Shown: piece after piece, positions 1 to 15,200 of the stretch
Layout: each line of letters opens with the position of its first letter
Position numbering within the stretch: the first letter of the stretch is position 1
DNA from: Parapristionchus giblindavisi
Taxonomy: Eukaryota; Nematoda; Chromadorea; Rhabditida; Diplogasteridae
Assembly: GCA_943737045.1 (NCBI GenBank)
Contig: CALSFV010000391.1
Span: 1-64,000, forward strand
Direction: 5' to 3'
Length of the DNA: 64,000 nucleotides
The notes under the pieces: generated by a model
Databases searched by the model: none
Told to the model about the DNA's origin: nothing
What the model saw: the letters and a program-made list of their open reading frames with translations, nothing else
Translations under genes and position numbers: made by a program

Positions 1-205
1 CTCCCTTTCCCTCCCAGCCATCTTCTTCTCCCTTCGTGCACTGACACCTCATTGATGGATCAGTGTCTGAGCTTTTGCCTTTCTCTTCTTCTAACCGATT
101 GACTATCAAGAGGCGAATGTTCAGATAAAGTACATGGGAATATTTCCTACTACACTTCTGACCTACATATTTACTCATCCCACGCTACCTCTATCACTAT
201 GATTT

Positions 206-292
206 TAATTCTAATTATCACTGGCCTAGCAGTGATCTCCCGCAGGACTTCGTGTACCTTGAATAACGGGATTCACCTTTACCACTCTCTTA
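206..292 (+). mobile_element. SINE 3' fragment
   Basis: Contains CACTGGCCTAGCAGTG, GCAGGACTTCGTGTACCTTG and tail CACCTTTACC, matching the 3' half of the SINE at 48130-48397. Confidence 0.55.
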
Positions 293-1554
293 TATTCTCT
301 TCATTTTTCTCTGTTTATTTTCAAATTTTAAATTTTAAATTACTGCATTTGGGATGATGTTCATGGATTTCCCGAATATTTCAATCCAACTCTTTTATCA
401 ATTTTATCAATCAATTTTATCTTGTTTATTATAAAGTCTTATTATCGTCAAGTACCATTGAGCGTTGGGCTAAAATATTAAATACTGACCCGTACTTATT
501 ACTTATTATTTAAAATTTATTATTGCTTAATAATTTAACTGAGCGAAGACCAGCTGTTTGTTGTTGTGAAGAACACTCTGATATATCGATGAGGAAGCTC
601 TGACCAGGAACTCTTTTATCCCAACTACTTTTTTCCTATGGCTCGTTCCCCAACTGCCAATTCTTGAATCATAAAACCATAAAATAAAAACGGAAATCGG
701 CACGTTTATTATTATTATAGGTTGTTGTCGATCTCTTTCTTATTGTTTTATTGCAGCACCTAAATATTATTCACGAAATGTACGTGCTTTTGCTTCACTG
801 AAAATGAGTACCTTTAAAGTTACTGTGATACGAAATCCTGTCTCTTCGTTTGGTTTAAAAGTCTAAATATGATTTGTTCGTTGCAAAAGCCATAATTTGC
901 GGTGAATTTCTTATTAAACAACTTATTCTTAAACCATCTGTCGTATTGACGTCAAGCATGCAGTGCAAAATTTTCTCATTAGGGCCCAATATTACTCATT
1001 TTTGTTCACCGAGATATCACTATATTTATTTCAATCGCAGCACATTGACCAGCTTTGAAATACATTGTTATATCAAAGCAGTTTACTTCTAGCACGCTTA
1101 AATTTTTTCAAATTATACATGCTGAGATAACTTTAAGCAAAAGTTTTGATAAAACATCCGGTGTATGTGTTATAAACCCTGTCTGTCTACCCTGATCACA
1201 TCTTAGTTCGATTTATGCTCATCGCTTTTCACGTACGTTCCGAGTCTTCACGAGGGCGATCGAAAGGTGTCCCAGACAGAGATTTATTGCTTAGGACTTC
1301 TAGGAGAGAGTTAAAGATAGACTGCTAGTATGGCAGAGATAAAGAGAGAGTGGGGTAAAAAAGTTACGAAGTGTTAGCGGGAATGGGTTCCTGAGGATGG
1401 TGGAGTGGATAGGATTTATGGAAATGAACTGAAAAAAAGATGGAGGAATGTGAGCTACTGCATCTAGTATGCCCTCTTTGAGCACGATTGACACAAACCT
1501 TCCAGTGTACGAGAAAAGAACCCTTGATTTTACTATGATCTATAATAATTAGCG

Positions 1555-1782
1555 CGCTGGGCACTCAAAGTGAGGAGCATGGATATGGAGCAGTGGAGCC
1601 GCGCCACAACAGTATGGACGTCTTACAATCGGAATCGGCCGCCTGGAAAGCCTAGAGCACGATGGAGAGATGACCTGGACCGAGCAATTGGCAACTGGTG
1701 GAATACACCCTATGATGCTTTTCGTCCCATCCTCATCTAGCAATTATTGCTTGAAATGATAAATTGATTGATTGATTGATAA
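1555..1782 (+). mobile_element. LINE 3' end (ORF2 C-terminus and TGAT tail)
   Basis: The + strand frame reads RWALKVRSMDMEQWSRA, then GKPRARWRDDLDRAIGNWW and ends at TAG 1740. The R/W spacing with RWRDDL is the usual C-terminus of non-LTR retrotransposon ORF2. It is followed by GCTTGAAATGATAAATTG and a (TTGA)n tail, typical of a LINE 3' end. The 5' part is missing. Confidence 0.7.
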
Positions 1783-2006
1783 CATTTATCAGTATCGTAC
1801 ACATAATTCTCAATAATTCTCATTTTTATTGATTCGACCCTTACAATTTATTACCACAAAACGCACGATCAATTAATTGCAGGGAGCCATGCAGAAGATA
1901 TGGCAGTGGCTGCGCGATCGTAAAACAGGGACGATACGGTAGGATATAATAATGATATTATTATTATAATAAATAGAATATTTGTTGTATGATCTTATTT
2001 ACAAAT

Positions 2007-2120
2007 ACATAAAAGGGAGCGTAACCTCACTCAATGGTCTCTTCGACGCGCAATGCTTTCTCGTTGTTAGAAAACAGCGAAATAGTCAAGAGACCATTGA
2101 GAGAGGTAACGCTCTCTTAA
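2007..2120. mobile_element. hairpin MITE (CTCAATGGTCTCTT family)
   Basis: AAAGGGAGCGTAACCTCACT at the left pairs with AGAGAGGTAACGCTCTCTT at the right. Other copies: 3085-3200, 8815-8945, 15195-15320, and a fragment near 11980-12030. Confidence 0.7.
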
Positions 2121-2605
2121 TTACATTTCATATTTCGAGTTTATTCAAAGCCTTTAGATTAGAAGCTTGAGAAGACAGAAGCAGTGATAAATAAAGGGTA
2201 TTCAGAATAGAGAACCAGTCCAAAATAATAGTATAAATGTCTAATTTAAACGTCATTTCATTGCTGTTTATTTCATTTTTCATATCATTTTGGACTTGCC
2301 CGGTGTTCTGGTTCCCTATTCTGAAGTAGTGCCCAATAAAGATGACTTTGCTTTCAGAAAATGGCGGAGTTCAAACTCGGGAGTGGCGAGCGAGAACGGC
2401 GCGTCCGATGGAGCGCTGAATCAGACCAGACGAGACAGCAAAAAGTTTGAACATTGAAATTTTTTAAGGACTTTGAAATACAAGTCCCTTCATGTTTTCA
2501 TATCACTCATTTAAAGGCACCTCACGGCGGTTCAATGAAGAGAAATCCCTTCATTTAACTTTGGCTTGAAGGCTCTTGCATTACGAAAAATCGGCAAAGT
2601 TGATT

Positions 2606-2684
2606 TTCACTGGGCGGGATTCGAACCTACGAGGTTCGGATCGCTAAAGAAAAGCTCTATCCACTAAGCCATCTCGGCATTTCT
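2606..2684 (-). tRNA. tRNA-like sequence, probably pseudogene or SINE head
   Basis: The - strand reads GCCGAGATGGCTTAGTGGAT with a good A box and, about 45 bases on, GGTTCGAATCC, a consensus B box. The D stem can form, but the 3' acceptor strand (CCAGTGA) does not pair with the 5' strand and the T stem has mismatches. Hence a tRNA pseudogene or SINE head rather than a working tRNA. Confidence 0.4.
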
Positions 2685-3084
2685 CGCGAATCGTAAAACT
2701 CGATGATAAGTCTAGTCAGAAGCGGTCGCCCAGATATACCGTAGTCAACTTTCGCGCTGGGAGAACCTAGATGTTTTACTGCTTATCATCACTCAGTTTG
2801 CGATATTTTTTTCTCCGGCAAGAGCCTCTTAGTTACTATATTGAGCGGCCGTGCACCTCCAAAGCTAATTTGAAACTCTCCCCCTTTAGCCACACTCTCC
2901 CGCTTTTCAGTCTTCGAGGAAGTGTTGCCAAAGAGGCTAATAGAATAAGCTTGGGGCGTGGCTTTAAACAAAACTAAATGTTCTTGGATAAGCCTCAATC
3001 GTGCATAACGATTAGCTCAATCCGGAGAGGCTTGCTATTCTTACAATGTGTTAACAAATAGAAGTAATAGACACATTATTACTC

Positions 3085-3200
3085 TTTAAAGGGACAGTGA
3101 CCTCTCTCAATGGCCTCTTTATTAAGCACACTATTTCTCTGTTCTCTAGCAACGAGAGAGCGTAGAGCGTTGAATAGACCTTTGACAAAGGTGTCAGCCC
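3085..3200. mobile_element. hairpin MITE (CTCAATGGTCTCTT family)
   Basis: AAAGGGACAGTGACCTCTCT start, diverged right half. It lies just upstream of the first globin coding exon and could influence its promoter. Confidence 0.55.
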
Positions 3201-3240
3201 CCTTAAATGGTTATTTCCTTTCAGAAAGAAAAAGGATAGC

Positions 3241-6200
3241 ATGCATGGCATGCACCTCTACGCTCCCTCCACGATGAGTCTGCCGCCGACGATGGAGGAA
3301 ACGGCGAGAAAGGTTAGTGGTATGGTCTCGCGGTACCAAACATGCACAACGTTTCGCTGAATTTGAAACGATTTGATGAAAAAACATTACAAACCTTGTT
3401 AGTGGAAAAGAACTCTTATTTTACATACATTTTGATTCTAAAAATCTGATCAGTTATATTACGCGCGAAGCTTCTCTTACATGTTCTATACAACTCACCT
3501 CAGAGGAACCTGTTGACAAATTAAAAAAAAAATTATTTGACATGTAAACGTTTTGGTATTTCTTCTTATGTGGTGTCCAAAATAGATAAAGTAAAGAAAA
3601 GAGATGAGAGAATATGGAAGGAGCGAAGAGTCGTTAAATTTTTCTTTTAGACCTTACGCAACTTTTGAACAGGGCATTAAAGGATTACCCCGGCGCAATT
3701 TGAGTCTCTCCTGGCCGTACTTTACCCACTTCCCTTGCCTTCGCGAAAGTTTAGAGTTTTCTTCAACCAACCATGTTGATTGCGGTTTCTTGTTCTAGAT
3801 AAAGTTAATACCTAACACCTCGAAATGTTGTACGACGATCTAGACGTGTAAAAATAATTATTTCATGTTCACCACAACATTTCTTCTCTTTTGTAGGTTT
3901 CTGACTACGAAGATTTCTTCAACGAAGCCGAGCCCAGTATTCGATTAGTTAGTCAATTTTATTTGTTTTTATATCTTTAATTAATTGTCCCTCATCTTTT
4001 TTACTAATTGCGTCTTATACACTCCGCCAGTACGCTTTTTGTATTATTTTTCCCAAGCAGTATTTTTTCACTATGTAGTGGATACCAAACCGTTTCACAA
4101 ATCACCCTTATTGATTATCCAACTAACCTAATTCGCTCGAAAACACGATCACGTGCTGTTTGTTCCATCAATCTTCTATATGTCAAGAGTGTCACCTCTC
4201 AAGTCGAATATGACTCTCAACCTTGAAACACTTTCACATCTTTTGAGTCTCTCAACCTCTGTTCATCTTCTTGTCTGTCTATGTCTTCTTCTCTCTGATC
4301 AATTCGTCATCGCCAACTCCCACCTGCTCATCATCATCACGAGTCTACTCAAAATTGAACTTGACAAGCTGCTTTGCTTCGAATCTTCTCGAAAGTTTCG
4401 CGTTTTGTGAGCTTTGAAAATCAAAGAATAAGGCAAATCTCATTGCTAGGAAGAGTAGAGTGCTTTGTGATGGCTACAAATGTTTCGTGGTCGATAGCTA
4501 TTATTCCGGTGATTCGGACTTTGTGGACTGTACAAAGAATGAGGTGGAATGAGATAGCAATACTTGAGGAACAATACAAAGTAGTCTATATTGGGAAACA
4601 AATAGGTCGATAGATAGGACGGGAGCACCGCATCCCTTCTCTCTACCGGTTCCTCTACTTCCCTCTGATCTGCAAGCCGTGACTCAGCCCACAATCAGAT
4701 CCATTAGCGATCAGTCCATCGCAACACAAAGAGGGCTAAAACCAAAAGATTGAGGTTGAAGTTGTACCGTGGATTACACTCTTATTCAATACATTATTCA
4801 CTTTTCACGTAATATTATACTATAGTTTACCTATGACCCAGTTAAACTGAACCAGGAAGAGCAAACTAAGCCGACAACAACAACTTTACATCCATCGTTC
4901 GTCAATCAGTCAACTTTATTCTCTCTCTCGATTGTTAGCCTTCTTTGTTTTGCGTTGGATAAGCAGCGAAGAATTTCTGGAGCAATTGTTGCAACCACAA
5001 AGGAACTTCGCCATTCAAGAAAAGAATGCGAAAAAGAGTCCAAAATGCATTTTTTTTTCCAACAAACGAGTGTTGATTTAGAGAAAGTCATTGCATGAAA
5101 ATAAATAGAATCAAAGAAGCTCTAAGGAACTGTTAGTCGTTAGTAAATAAAACGTGTGAATTTCACTGTGAAATGATTACTAAGCGGTCAAGGAAACTTT
5201 CTTACAAAAAGTTTCCAGTAATGCGCTTAAATATTTTGATGGAATAAATAAAGACATAAATAAATAAATAAATAAATAATCTCAAGACCCATTACATTTA
5301 TCCTACTCTCAATGGGAATAAATTGCTTTATATTTTTGGTCAAAGTTATAATACACGAGCACGTAAATCGTACTCATCAGCATTGTTACATAATCACTCA
5401 AAAACATCGGTTTAGATGTGCAGTGACAGAGTTTTCTTGACCTAATCCTTGGTCGACTAGGTTATTTTAGTTTTGCATCGTACGAATGACAACTGTGAGG
5501 TTCTTGAGAGTTAAATGACCAATGTGATAATATTCGTATTACAGTTCTTTATTAAATCGTGCACATTACACATAATAAGGAATGGCATGAGGGAATGGAT
5601 CATTAAGATCGATAAACATTTTTGGTATAGTTAACTTTAGAAACTAATGGCGAAACTTGGAAGAGCTAATCACCTTCCCCAAGTCCTTCACCTTCCCCAA
5701 GTCCTTCACCTTCCCCAAGTCCTTTCTATCATTCTTATTATTTCTCTTAACGTTTCTGTATTTGCTGTCGCACCTGTCACGGGTGTATCAAATAAATAAT
5801 AAATAAATAAATAATAATATTTTTGATCCATATATCCAAGACAATCAGTAATAGTTCCTTCTTCGACATACCGAGCATGTCCTATTTTCTGGACGTTTGA
5901 ACTTAAAATTAGTCGTCGGCGAATCCTTTGATATTCAGTAACTACGGGATATGTTTACGATTTTTTGAGGAATGAATGCGTGCGTCTAGCAAAAAGACTG
6001 ATTAGTAGCTCCCGCGCTTGATTTGTCAAATTGATAGCGTTGCAATTCGGAGAATTCGTTGATGCTGCAAAAGATCACTCAAGAAAATCTTTTTTTTTGG
6101 GCGTATAATCATTTGACTCACGGTACATACCGTCTGGAGGCTAACTCCCTCGGCGTAAAATACCGGAACAGTAGCTTTGCAAAGCAACTAAAGCCAAAAA

Positions 6201-9200
6201 GAGTCGCAATTGCGATTTTCCGCATAAGTTTTGACAAGTTACTCCCTCTGCAGTACTGCAATCATTATTTTCACTTTCATATCAATAACGTCAACAATCT
6301 AAAGGGACCCCTCTGAATTCTATCAAATTCCATCTCTCTCGTGATTGCAGATTCTAGATTCGAGCTTTTAGCTTCTTTCCTTCATCAAGAGTGAATAGGC
6401 CAAGAATGAGCTGACATATCCCCATAGTTGGTCTATCTCTCCCTCTCCCTCTCCCTCACTCTTTCTCTCCATCCCTCTCAGTTTATCTCTCCCTCTCTTT
6501 CTCCCTCTCTCCCAGTCCCTTCTCTGACTCTCCCTCTCTCCCCCTTACCCTCCATCTCCCTCCCTCTCTCTCCCTCGTCCGAATAGAAAGAACATTTACA
6601 GAGAGTAGCTGAGGAGGAAGGGAGAGGGAGAGGGAGAGGAAGAGAGAGAGGGACAGAGGGAGAGGCAGAAATCGTGCCATAGAGATATCTCCTTCTAGCC
6701 TTCACACAGAATTAGTAGCTGTCCTTTTTCCGTCGTCATCCATCCATCTACTCCCCTCTACTATATCATCATAAGCCCATACAAAGTCTTAGACTGCCTC
6801 AAGATCATGCCGTTCCGATGGGTCTTTCCTGTAGGTTTCTATGTTTTGGTTTCAATGAGATCAAATTTGCCTCATTGGGCATCTTATTGTTTGGTGCACC
6901 AGAGTTTGCAAGATTTACTAAATCTTTGAGATGAATTGATGTGAATAGATGGTCCATGGGGGTTAGCTTAACCGCTAATTTGGAGAAATCGTTTAGCGAT
7001 CAGAAGTGTGCAACATTGGCATCTGCGTTTTTGCGCTCGAAAACAGCAATGATCCGCCGATTCATCGTTTTTCTTCTTGCTAACGATGACTAGGGGTTAT
7101 GAGTGAACAACTTGATAATAACCGGTGAGACGAGAGATATGCGTTCAGAGGTTTATTTTAGGCATTTATTTATTTATTTGATGCACCCGTGACAGGTGCG
7201 TTAACAAATATAAAAGTGATAGGTCATAATTCTTTTATGTCGATTATGCTTCGTTAACTACATATTACTTGCCTAGAAGTACTTATATTGTCAGTTAATG
7301 ACAAGAAACCTACATGTGTGCGAAAGTCTCATTAGTGTGGTACGCCCTCGAGTGTGTTTTAGTATAGCTAAAGGTGAGAGGTACATCCCATTATTGAGAG
7401 CGCACGAAGTCCTGGTGGAGATCACTGGCTTATGATAATTAGTAATATGACAGTTTTAGATATCGAGGGTGATCTTTTTTTTTACCTTTCGGTTTGCGTT
7501 TCGGTCAATTCAATGTAGTTAAATATCGAATCTACCATGCCTGACAAAACCCCACTGATGCGATATGGCTCTGATTCGTTTTCGTGAATATTGTCCTGAC
7601 ACTAATAGATTTGTGTCGTGTAGGGAACTAAAATTAGGTAATTTTGTTTTGCAAAGCAATTCTAAAAAAGGAAGCAACAAGGTAATTGTACGATATTTCG
7701 TGACGCGTGTGCAAATGTGACTGGAAAGACAAAAATAGATGCAAAACAAGCGCTAATTCGATCGCTAAATGAAAAGAACGGGGAACTTTTCCATGGATTT
7801 TTTTCTCGTTATTTTCGAATATTTATACTTGCGGACAAAACGATGCCTCATTCATGTTTTACGATGATAATTTTTGCTCCACATGTGATATCTTCCTGTA
7901 TGCTTTTCTATCGGAATTAGCAACGTAATTAGTGTATATTTCCGAAAAGAAAAGAAAAAGCGGTTTGAGAAAAAAAAACGTATATAGTTTTCTCTCTATT
8001 GTTTTTCTTTTCGTGACGTTTATAGAAAGCATCACACACGTTCACAAATCTAATTTAAGCTAATATAATAGAATATACTCGGATTACGATAACAGTGAAC
8101 TGTGCCTATTTTTATTCCTCCTCATACTTCTACACGTTAGTTCTGAGCGTACAATAATGGTGAAAGAGAGATACCGTATATTTGTCATGCTACTTAAGCA
8201 AACGATTGTACATTAGTAATAATTCTAATTGCCGGCTACTCAAGATCTCTTGTAATTTAACAAACAAGCCTAGAGAATCCTTTGTGTTAAACTGAAATCA
8301 AATCATTATTAAATAATTATAATATTTTACAAAAAACAATAATGATAATAAAATGAATAATTTCAGCATCGTCGTTTGTCCAATCGTTCATCGAATCTGA
8401 ATCCCGTCGTGTTGCCGCCTGATGTTGAAGATCCCACTGGCACAGGACAAAACTGGCTAGAACAAGTAATTATAGATTATTGTATTCATAAAAATCATAT
8501 TTGAAAAAAAAGTCGTCATTGCCCCATCGTTATTCGTGATAATGTTGGACTGCAATGAGAAAATTGGGTAATGTGGCTAGGAAATGTACAGTTAATAATA
8601 ATGTTATTTTGAAATTTAATTAATTGATTTCAAAAAGTAATTCAATTTCAGAAAGAGCGACGCACTCCGAACAGCTCTCCGCACCCACCGCCGAGGAGTC
8701 CTCGAATCATTAGATTTAATATTCCGGAGGTTAGTCTATGATTTTTGATCTTTGATCTTTTTTCACATTAGTTTGAATCTTGCTAAGTCCTATAAAATGG
8801 TCCTACAAACAAAAACGAGCTATAAAGGAACCGAAAGCTTTGTCAACGGTCTCTTCTGGGGCCTACGCTCTTTCGTTGTTAGAGAACAGGGAAATAGTAT
8901 GGACAATGGAGAGACCATTGAGAGAGGTCACTCTCCCTATAAAGTACAATGATGTGCTTCGAAAATAAGGACATTGAACGCAAATTAATGTATGTGACGC
9001 ACAAAAATGTTTTTTTCGTATTCGAATGTAATTCTTGCCTAACCCTCAACAGACAGTGACATTACAGTACTGTGAATAATATGGTGCTGGTAATTTTAGA
9101 AAAAAAATGCTTTTTATCTGTTTTCATAATCAGTAAATATTATTATCACCTTTGATTTCGGAGTTGTCAAATATGGAAAACAGCTTATTACTTTGAGTTA

Positions 9201-12200
9201 TGGTAAGCAATATCAGTGATTCTGCGAAAATATTTGAAAAGAATCGGGTTTATCAAATGCAGCTTATTATTTACTTTGGTTGAATAAGTTGAATAGTTGG
9301 CTAATTGACTTTTTCATGAACATAGTGACGAAACGGCTAAAGCTATTTGTTTTTTTTTCATCAAACATTTGTTAGAAGATTATGTAATTAAAGCGCGGTT
9401 CTCTTATAACATAGGGCAGCTAGGCATTTGAAAATCGGTTTAGCTCGCTTTTCGCATACCTTGCGCCCGGTTTGCTCGTTTCTTACGGAAAGTAAGATTT
9501 AAATAATTGTATTTATAGAAAAACCATAATTGTTCTAATAATAAGAACATTACCTATATTTTATTGCTAAAAGCTTATGGAAGGCCTTGTTGCTCACTTT
9601 CGTCTTTTTGTTAAAGCTGATATCCCTTTAAGCGCTCCCTTTGTCACAGGACATTTTAGAAATTCCGTGCTTACTTTTTGTGTATTGTTTGTAGTTCAAC
9701 AATACGACACAATGATATAAATGTACCCGCGAAGTCCTAGGACTGCAAAGGAAGCGTTTATCCAAAACATATTTTCACTGGAATAGTACTGTATTTCCTA
9801 TTTTCCAATAAAAAGATTTGTTATTTTCGAAGGACGCCGGATAAAATGATATCATGTATTTCCACAGTGACCAAAAATAGCAGGCGAATTTTATGGCACA
9901 TCCCAGGCTAATTTGACTCTCCGCTCTAACCACACTCTCCCGCAAACAAAGAAAGCGAGAGAGTGTTGCCAGAGAATTTCGCATTAGTTACGTTACACCT
10001 TTCAACTGTCCTCTCCTTGTTGTTCGATCCAAATTAAAATTTACATAAACCCCTGATAATGAGAAAGTGTTCACGCAAGAGTTCCGCATTTTATTGCTCA
10101 CGAATCTTTCCAGAAAAATATCTAGAACGATAAATATCTATTCCTGTCATTTCTGCCCACTCTATCAATCATCAAACACCTACCACATGTTATTATCCTC
10201 GCGTCAACACTTCCCGTTTGCATTTTCTAACTATTTCATAATATTAAAATTCTTTTTTTAAATCACAATCTATTACGTAAACAATCTGTGTACTGTTCCC
10301 CTATTTCACATAGTACGTGTGGTTATAATTAATAATAGTTATCGCGTTCGCACATTGGTGCTTTGAGTCATGGCAGCTGTTCTTCATAAATGTCTTTGTC
10401 GCTTATTTGATTCTCTCAAGACTGCAATAATGTATTTCGTCACAGCTGCCCTGAAATAGACTCCTATAATCCCTTTTTTAAACTTTCTCTAAAGTCCATC
10501 TTTGAGTCTTTCAATCTCCACTTTCAGTGCAAGGAAACCCGACCATTATTTTACAGAAACATTATGAAACTACGTTTTAATAGATTCTGTCTTGTTTAAA
10601 GTAATGCAAGATTTTTATAATAAGCATGACAATTATGAATTCGCTACTGATCTTATACGATGATTGTCCCTTACTCTGAACCTGATCTTCGTGGGTTCCT
10701 TCGTAGTTTCTGTATTAATTCTGAATTCATTTATCAATCGCTATTCGAAAAGCATTAAAGTGCAACGGAAAAGTGATGGTAGAATATCAACGATAGCCGA
10801 TAATGAAAAATTACAGAAGCGTTACTGCTGAAAAAAAGACCCCCCGTTTATCACACTCAAGATTCAGTGATTTGACTGCATATTGTTAGTTAATGTTGTG
10901 ACTTTATCACAAATAGAGTTATAGTTATTCCAGATCTGAACGAGATTAAGGACTGCGTTTTCTGAGAAAAGACCATTTACTTTACTTTAAAATACCACAT
11001 TAGAGATAAATAGATAGACGAGAAAAGAGAAAAATAAATATAGAGAATGAGAGAAAACTTCATGTGACGGCCTCTATGGAAACCCCTTTGAAAGACAATT
11101 GAGCTATCGTGGCAGAAATAATCATAAGGATGAGCTTTTTATGGGTCCAATTCCTCTTAGAAAAGAAAATCCCATTAAAATATCATTTTGTGGGACTATA
11201 CAACCTGTACAATAGATCTTTACAGTAAACCTCTTACATTAATACAGTATACGGATAGGTCTTACGAAATTCTATACACACAGAGAAATAAGTGTTATCC
11301 ACGGAGCATAAGACCTGAGAAGTGTTATATTTAACACTTTTCGAGCTCAAAAAGTGTTAAATATAACACTTCTCAGGTCTTATGCACCGTGGATAGCACT
11401 TATTTCTATGTGTGCATGAAGTGCAGTCTAGTCTCGAATTTTGTTCGGCCCCAGTCACCCATCTGATTCCTGGTCCCGTGCATCCGTTCGCTCGGTTCGA
11501 TTCCGATTGCTATCTTCCGGTTCCGGTCCGGCTCCCATGGCACAAACACCTATTACCGCCGTCTCCACTCACTCACGAGGGAGGCTAGATAATCATCAAC
11601 GGCTATTTTCTATGCTCTTTGTTCGTTTTGAGGCGCTATCTTCAGTTATATTTTCTCCTTTTTTGCATTTTATGAACTAACATTTAAAAACTAATCAGGT
11701 ACAAAAAAAACTTCTCCAGCCACACGATCTCGCTACAGTGGATAATGGGAATATACATAATAAATATCAAAGAACGAGAGAACTTCTAGTGCAGTGTCTT
11801 AGAAAAATTACATTCAATTCTTGTTTCTATTTGCGTGCGCAGAATTCATTTATAATGCTGTTAGAGAAGTTGTGTGTCGCTCTTTCTCTGTTTTCTATCT
11901 CCTTCTCGTCTATCTCTCGAGTTTTATGAAAACGTAATCGTCACGAGTCGGGTTCATTAACGCGCCGTATTCATTTATATCGGTCTCTTCACAACGCAAT
12001 GCTCTCTCGCGGTCAGAGACTATAAGAAATAGTGTGTGGTTTGGAGAGAATTTTATGCTATCTCTAGTTTTACATCCCCAGCGAGCCCGTTAAAACTAGA
12101 AATACTCCATTTCGTCGATATTATATCCTTCATAAGTTGTTCAGCACATTGTAGTTATATCATATTTCAGTCATTAATAGTTTTCAGTTCAGCAAAGTCC

Positions 12201-15200
12201 CGCAATATTTCTTGATGTGCATTTAATTGCTCTAACTTTGTAGATATTTCTATCACTAGATATCACCACTCTTATCTCCACGGTGAGCTGAGGCCATTCC
12301 CTTATTAGATGTAGTAGTTAGATATAGTCTACTGCAGAAGCTTCGCGAATATTTTTGCGTCTGCCTTTCTCGATTCGTAAAATGTTTTCAACGATTCCTG
12401 TGAAATGCGATCAACAATATCATTTAGAGTTACTATTCTTATTATTATTCTTATTATTTTAATTCAATGATGTTTTCGTCAGAGCGCTGATACAACTTTG
12501 ACTATAAAAACACTACGACACACTTTTTTATAGTTTTTTATAGTCGACGTCAAAAAAAAAAAGAAATACTGTGTTCTTTCAATAGTCGTCTACGTACAAA
12601 AGCCCTTATGTCATTAATGACAGACAGACTAGAGAGAATATTGATGTATGATTGAATATATAAATAAAGTATAGTTGTTTGGACGCATGAGAGTACTCTA
12701 TCATAATATTAGAACGTAATGTCACTGTCAAAATTCACTTGACCGCTGTTCTATACGATAAGTAACCTGTTAACGTCTTTCGCTATCAACAATCTGATCT
12801 TCTATTTTGAACAAATATTTTGGCGATTTATAATCACTTCGCGAAAACAACCATAAATTCCTCTAGAAAGTACTGTACTATAACCCATGTTACGCACATT
12901 CTAGGAAGCTCTTAATCCGCATTCTGTCCCAACCAGAAACGGAATCAAACCCCTCGAACAAATTCAAAATTATATCACAAGTGGTCTGTTTACCAGCGAT
13001 TTTCAAAGTGAATTTTGCCTGAGAAATACGATAACATCTCTTAGTGTTTAGTATATAAGCAAAACACGACATTACCTTCGCTATTCGAACATTCCTCTTT
13101 ATCTCAGTCAATTTTTTCATTTCATAAATGCATATAGTGAATATCCTCGCTATGTTCTAAAATGATCTTCGTTTTTTTGCATAGCCCATAAAATATCGTC
13201 AACCTTTATACTTTTGTCCTTATCGTATGCGATTATTTTTGTCATCATTCTCTGCAAAACCTTGTCTGCGCATTTCCCATTCTTCCATAATAATCTTAAC
13301 ACTGTTAATTTGTTAGTCCACCTATTCTTCATATTATATCATAGGATCTACGTCTGTCTCCCAATAGGAAATGCAAATATCGTGGGGAAATACTTTTGAA
13401 ATGTCATAGTCAGCCTTGAAATGTTTGCGCACAATTTGTTATAGACTGCTTCCTGCAAGGCATACGCTGCTCTTATGTTTGCTTGATCTTTGAAACTGGT
13501 AAGGTAAAGGGGCGCGACCACTTGCCCTTTTTCTTGCCCGCGTATCCATTGAACGCAACAATTTCTTGCTCCATCGCATTTCTTCATTTTCAGATAATAT
13601 TATTATGAGCATTACTGCGGTCCATCCAATCGGACAACTTTCGACTGACAGTTTTTTGTCGAATCTTTTACAAAGTTTGAAAGTAAACAGAGACACAGCT
13701 GAAATGATCACCTTCACTACAGAAACATTAAATGATCGTTTCCTGGATGACTAGTACATCTTATTCAGTCTTTTCTAAAAAAAAACGCATGCAGAGAATA
13801 TTGTGATTGCTTCAGTCCCTTCATTTCTATTGCACCGTTACATTTGGCTTACGTGCCTACGCCGTAACCCCCTCCTCCGCTTCGGACATGCGGCGGAGGG
13901 AGTTACGGCGTAAGGCAAATGTAACATTGCATATCTAAAATCATAGTGCCCTAATATGTCTCGCATATTTACCTGAGAACCATGAAGTTCCCCCTTTAAT
14001 GCAGCTTTAAATATAGTAAATTTATGCTCGACGTAGACGCTAGGCGACATCTCACTGTTCACTAGACGTGCTTTATTATGCGGAATCTTATATAGTATAT
14101 CTTTATAAGTCATCATAATTCACGAATCTCTATAACGTTAGCACATGTCAAGTTTGCCTCATCACGTACTTTCCGCATTTTCTAGTTATAACTGCTAATT
14201 ATGGGCGCTTCATTCCAAAAACTCGAAAACCTCACATTACCTGACAATCACAAGCAAATGTATACTTTCCGTGCTAGCCACACTCTCTCGTATATACAGA
14301 ACTATGATATAATGGCTAGGTGCTAAATCACCAGTCCATGAATGCGGATACAAATTACTCGTTAGGTGAGGAAATCAGGTATAGCACCAGAAAAGCAGCG
14401 ATCAAAAGTCAAAATGCGTAATGACCATGCAAAATAGTGTGTTGAATAGTAGTTAGTCATGGGAGAAACCACGACTGCTTACGTAGCAGCCTATTTACTC
14501 ATATTTCGCGTGTGGGTATTTATATGAGCACAGTTCTAATAAGGGAGTGTCTAGAAGTGGTTAGACGAGCAAAAAACTCTCTTAAAGAATTCATTAACGA
14601 CTCGAGCCAGAGACCACATGTAATAACTTGGCGACGAACAATTCTTGCCTTCTATCCTCGTTTCTCTTACTTGTAGCGTCCCTTTCTCCCGAACTTTCCA
14701 TATTAATTTCAAAATAACTAAATTTTCAATTGCAGGTTCATATCTCGCAAGAAGACGACTCGAGCGTTCCTTCTGTGAGAAAGTTGAGGTGAGAAATTTT
14801 CTGCTTATTTTTTCTTGTGAATATAAGAATTATAATATATTCTAGTCTGTTGCGTTTGTAGCATCAGTTCCCGAAGCAGACATGGACGCAAACGTTATTA
14901 ACAATTGCTGATACTCGCATAAATAAAACTCCTTTTGTAAACTTTCTTCATTGTAATTATTGTTTTATCTTTCGTCCATTTTTATTTTTCGTGACTGATA
15001 GTGCTAGTGTGATAATATAGGTAAATATTGTGATTCTGAGAAAAAGGTTCTTATGTTGTTTTTGTATTTTGTCGCATTTGATATAAATAAGTATTTCCAT
15101 CAGATCCACTTCTCCCCAACCGCCAGTCGAGATTGAGTGGTCACCCAGCACACGACCCAGCTCTTCTAACTGTAAGCACTATCATATATGGAATTCTTAA

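Larger units (their letters stand above)
1..3240. other. upstream region of the globin gene
   Basis: AT-rich; holds the SINE fragment, LINE tail, MITEs and tRNA-like sequence listed separately. No exon-like coding segment recognised. An acceptor at about 3217-3224 (CCTTTCAG) is the likely trans-splice site for the globin message. Confidence 0.5.
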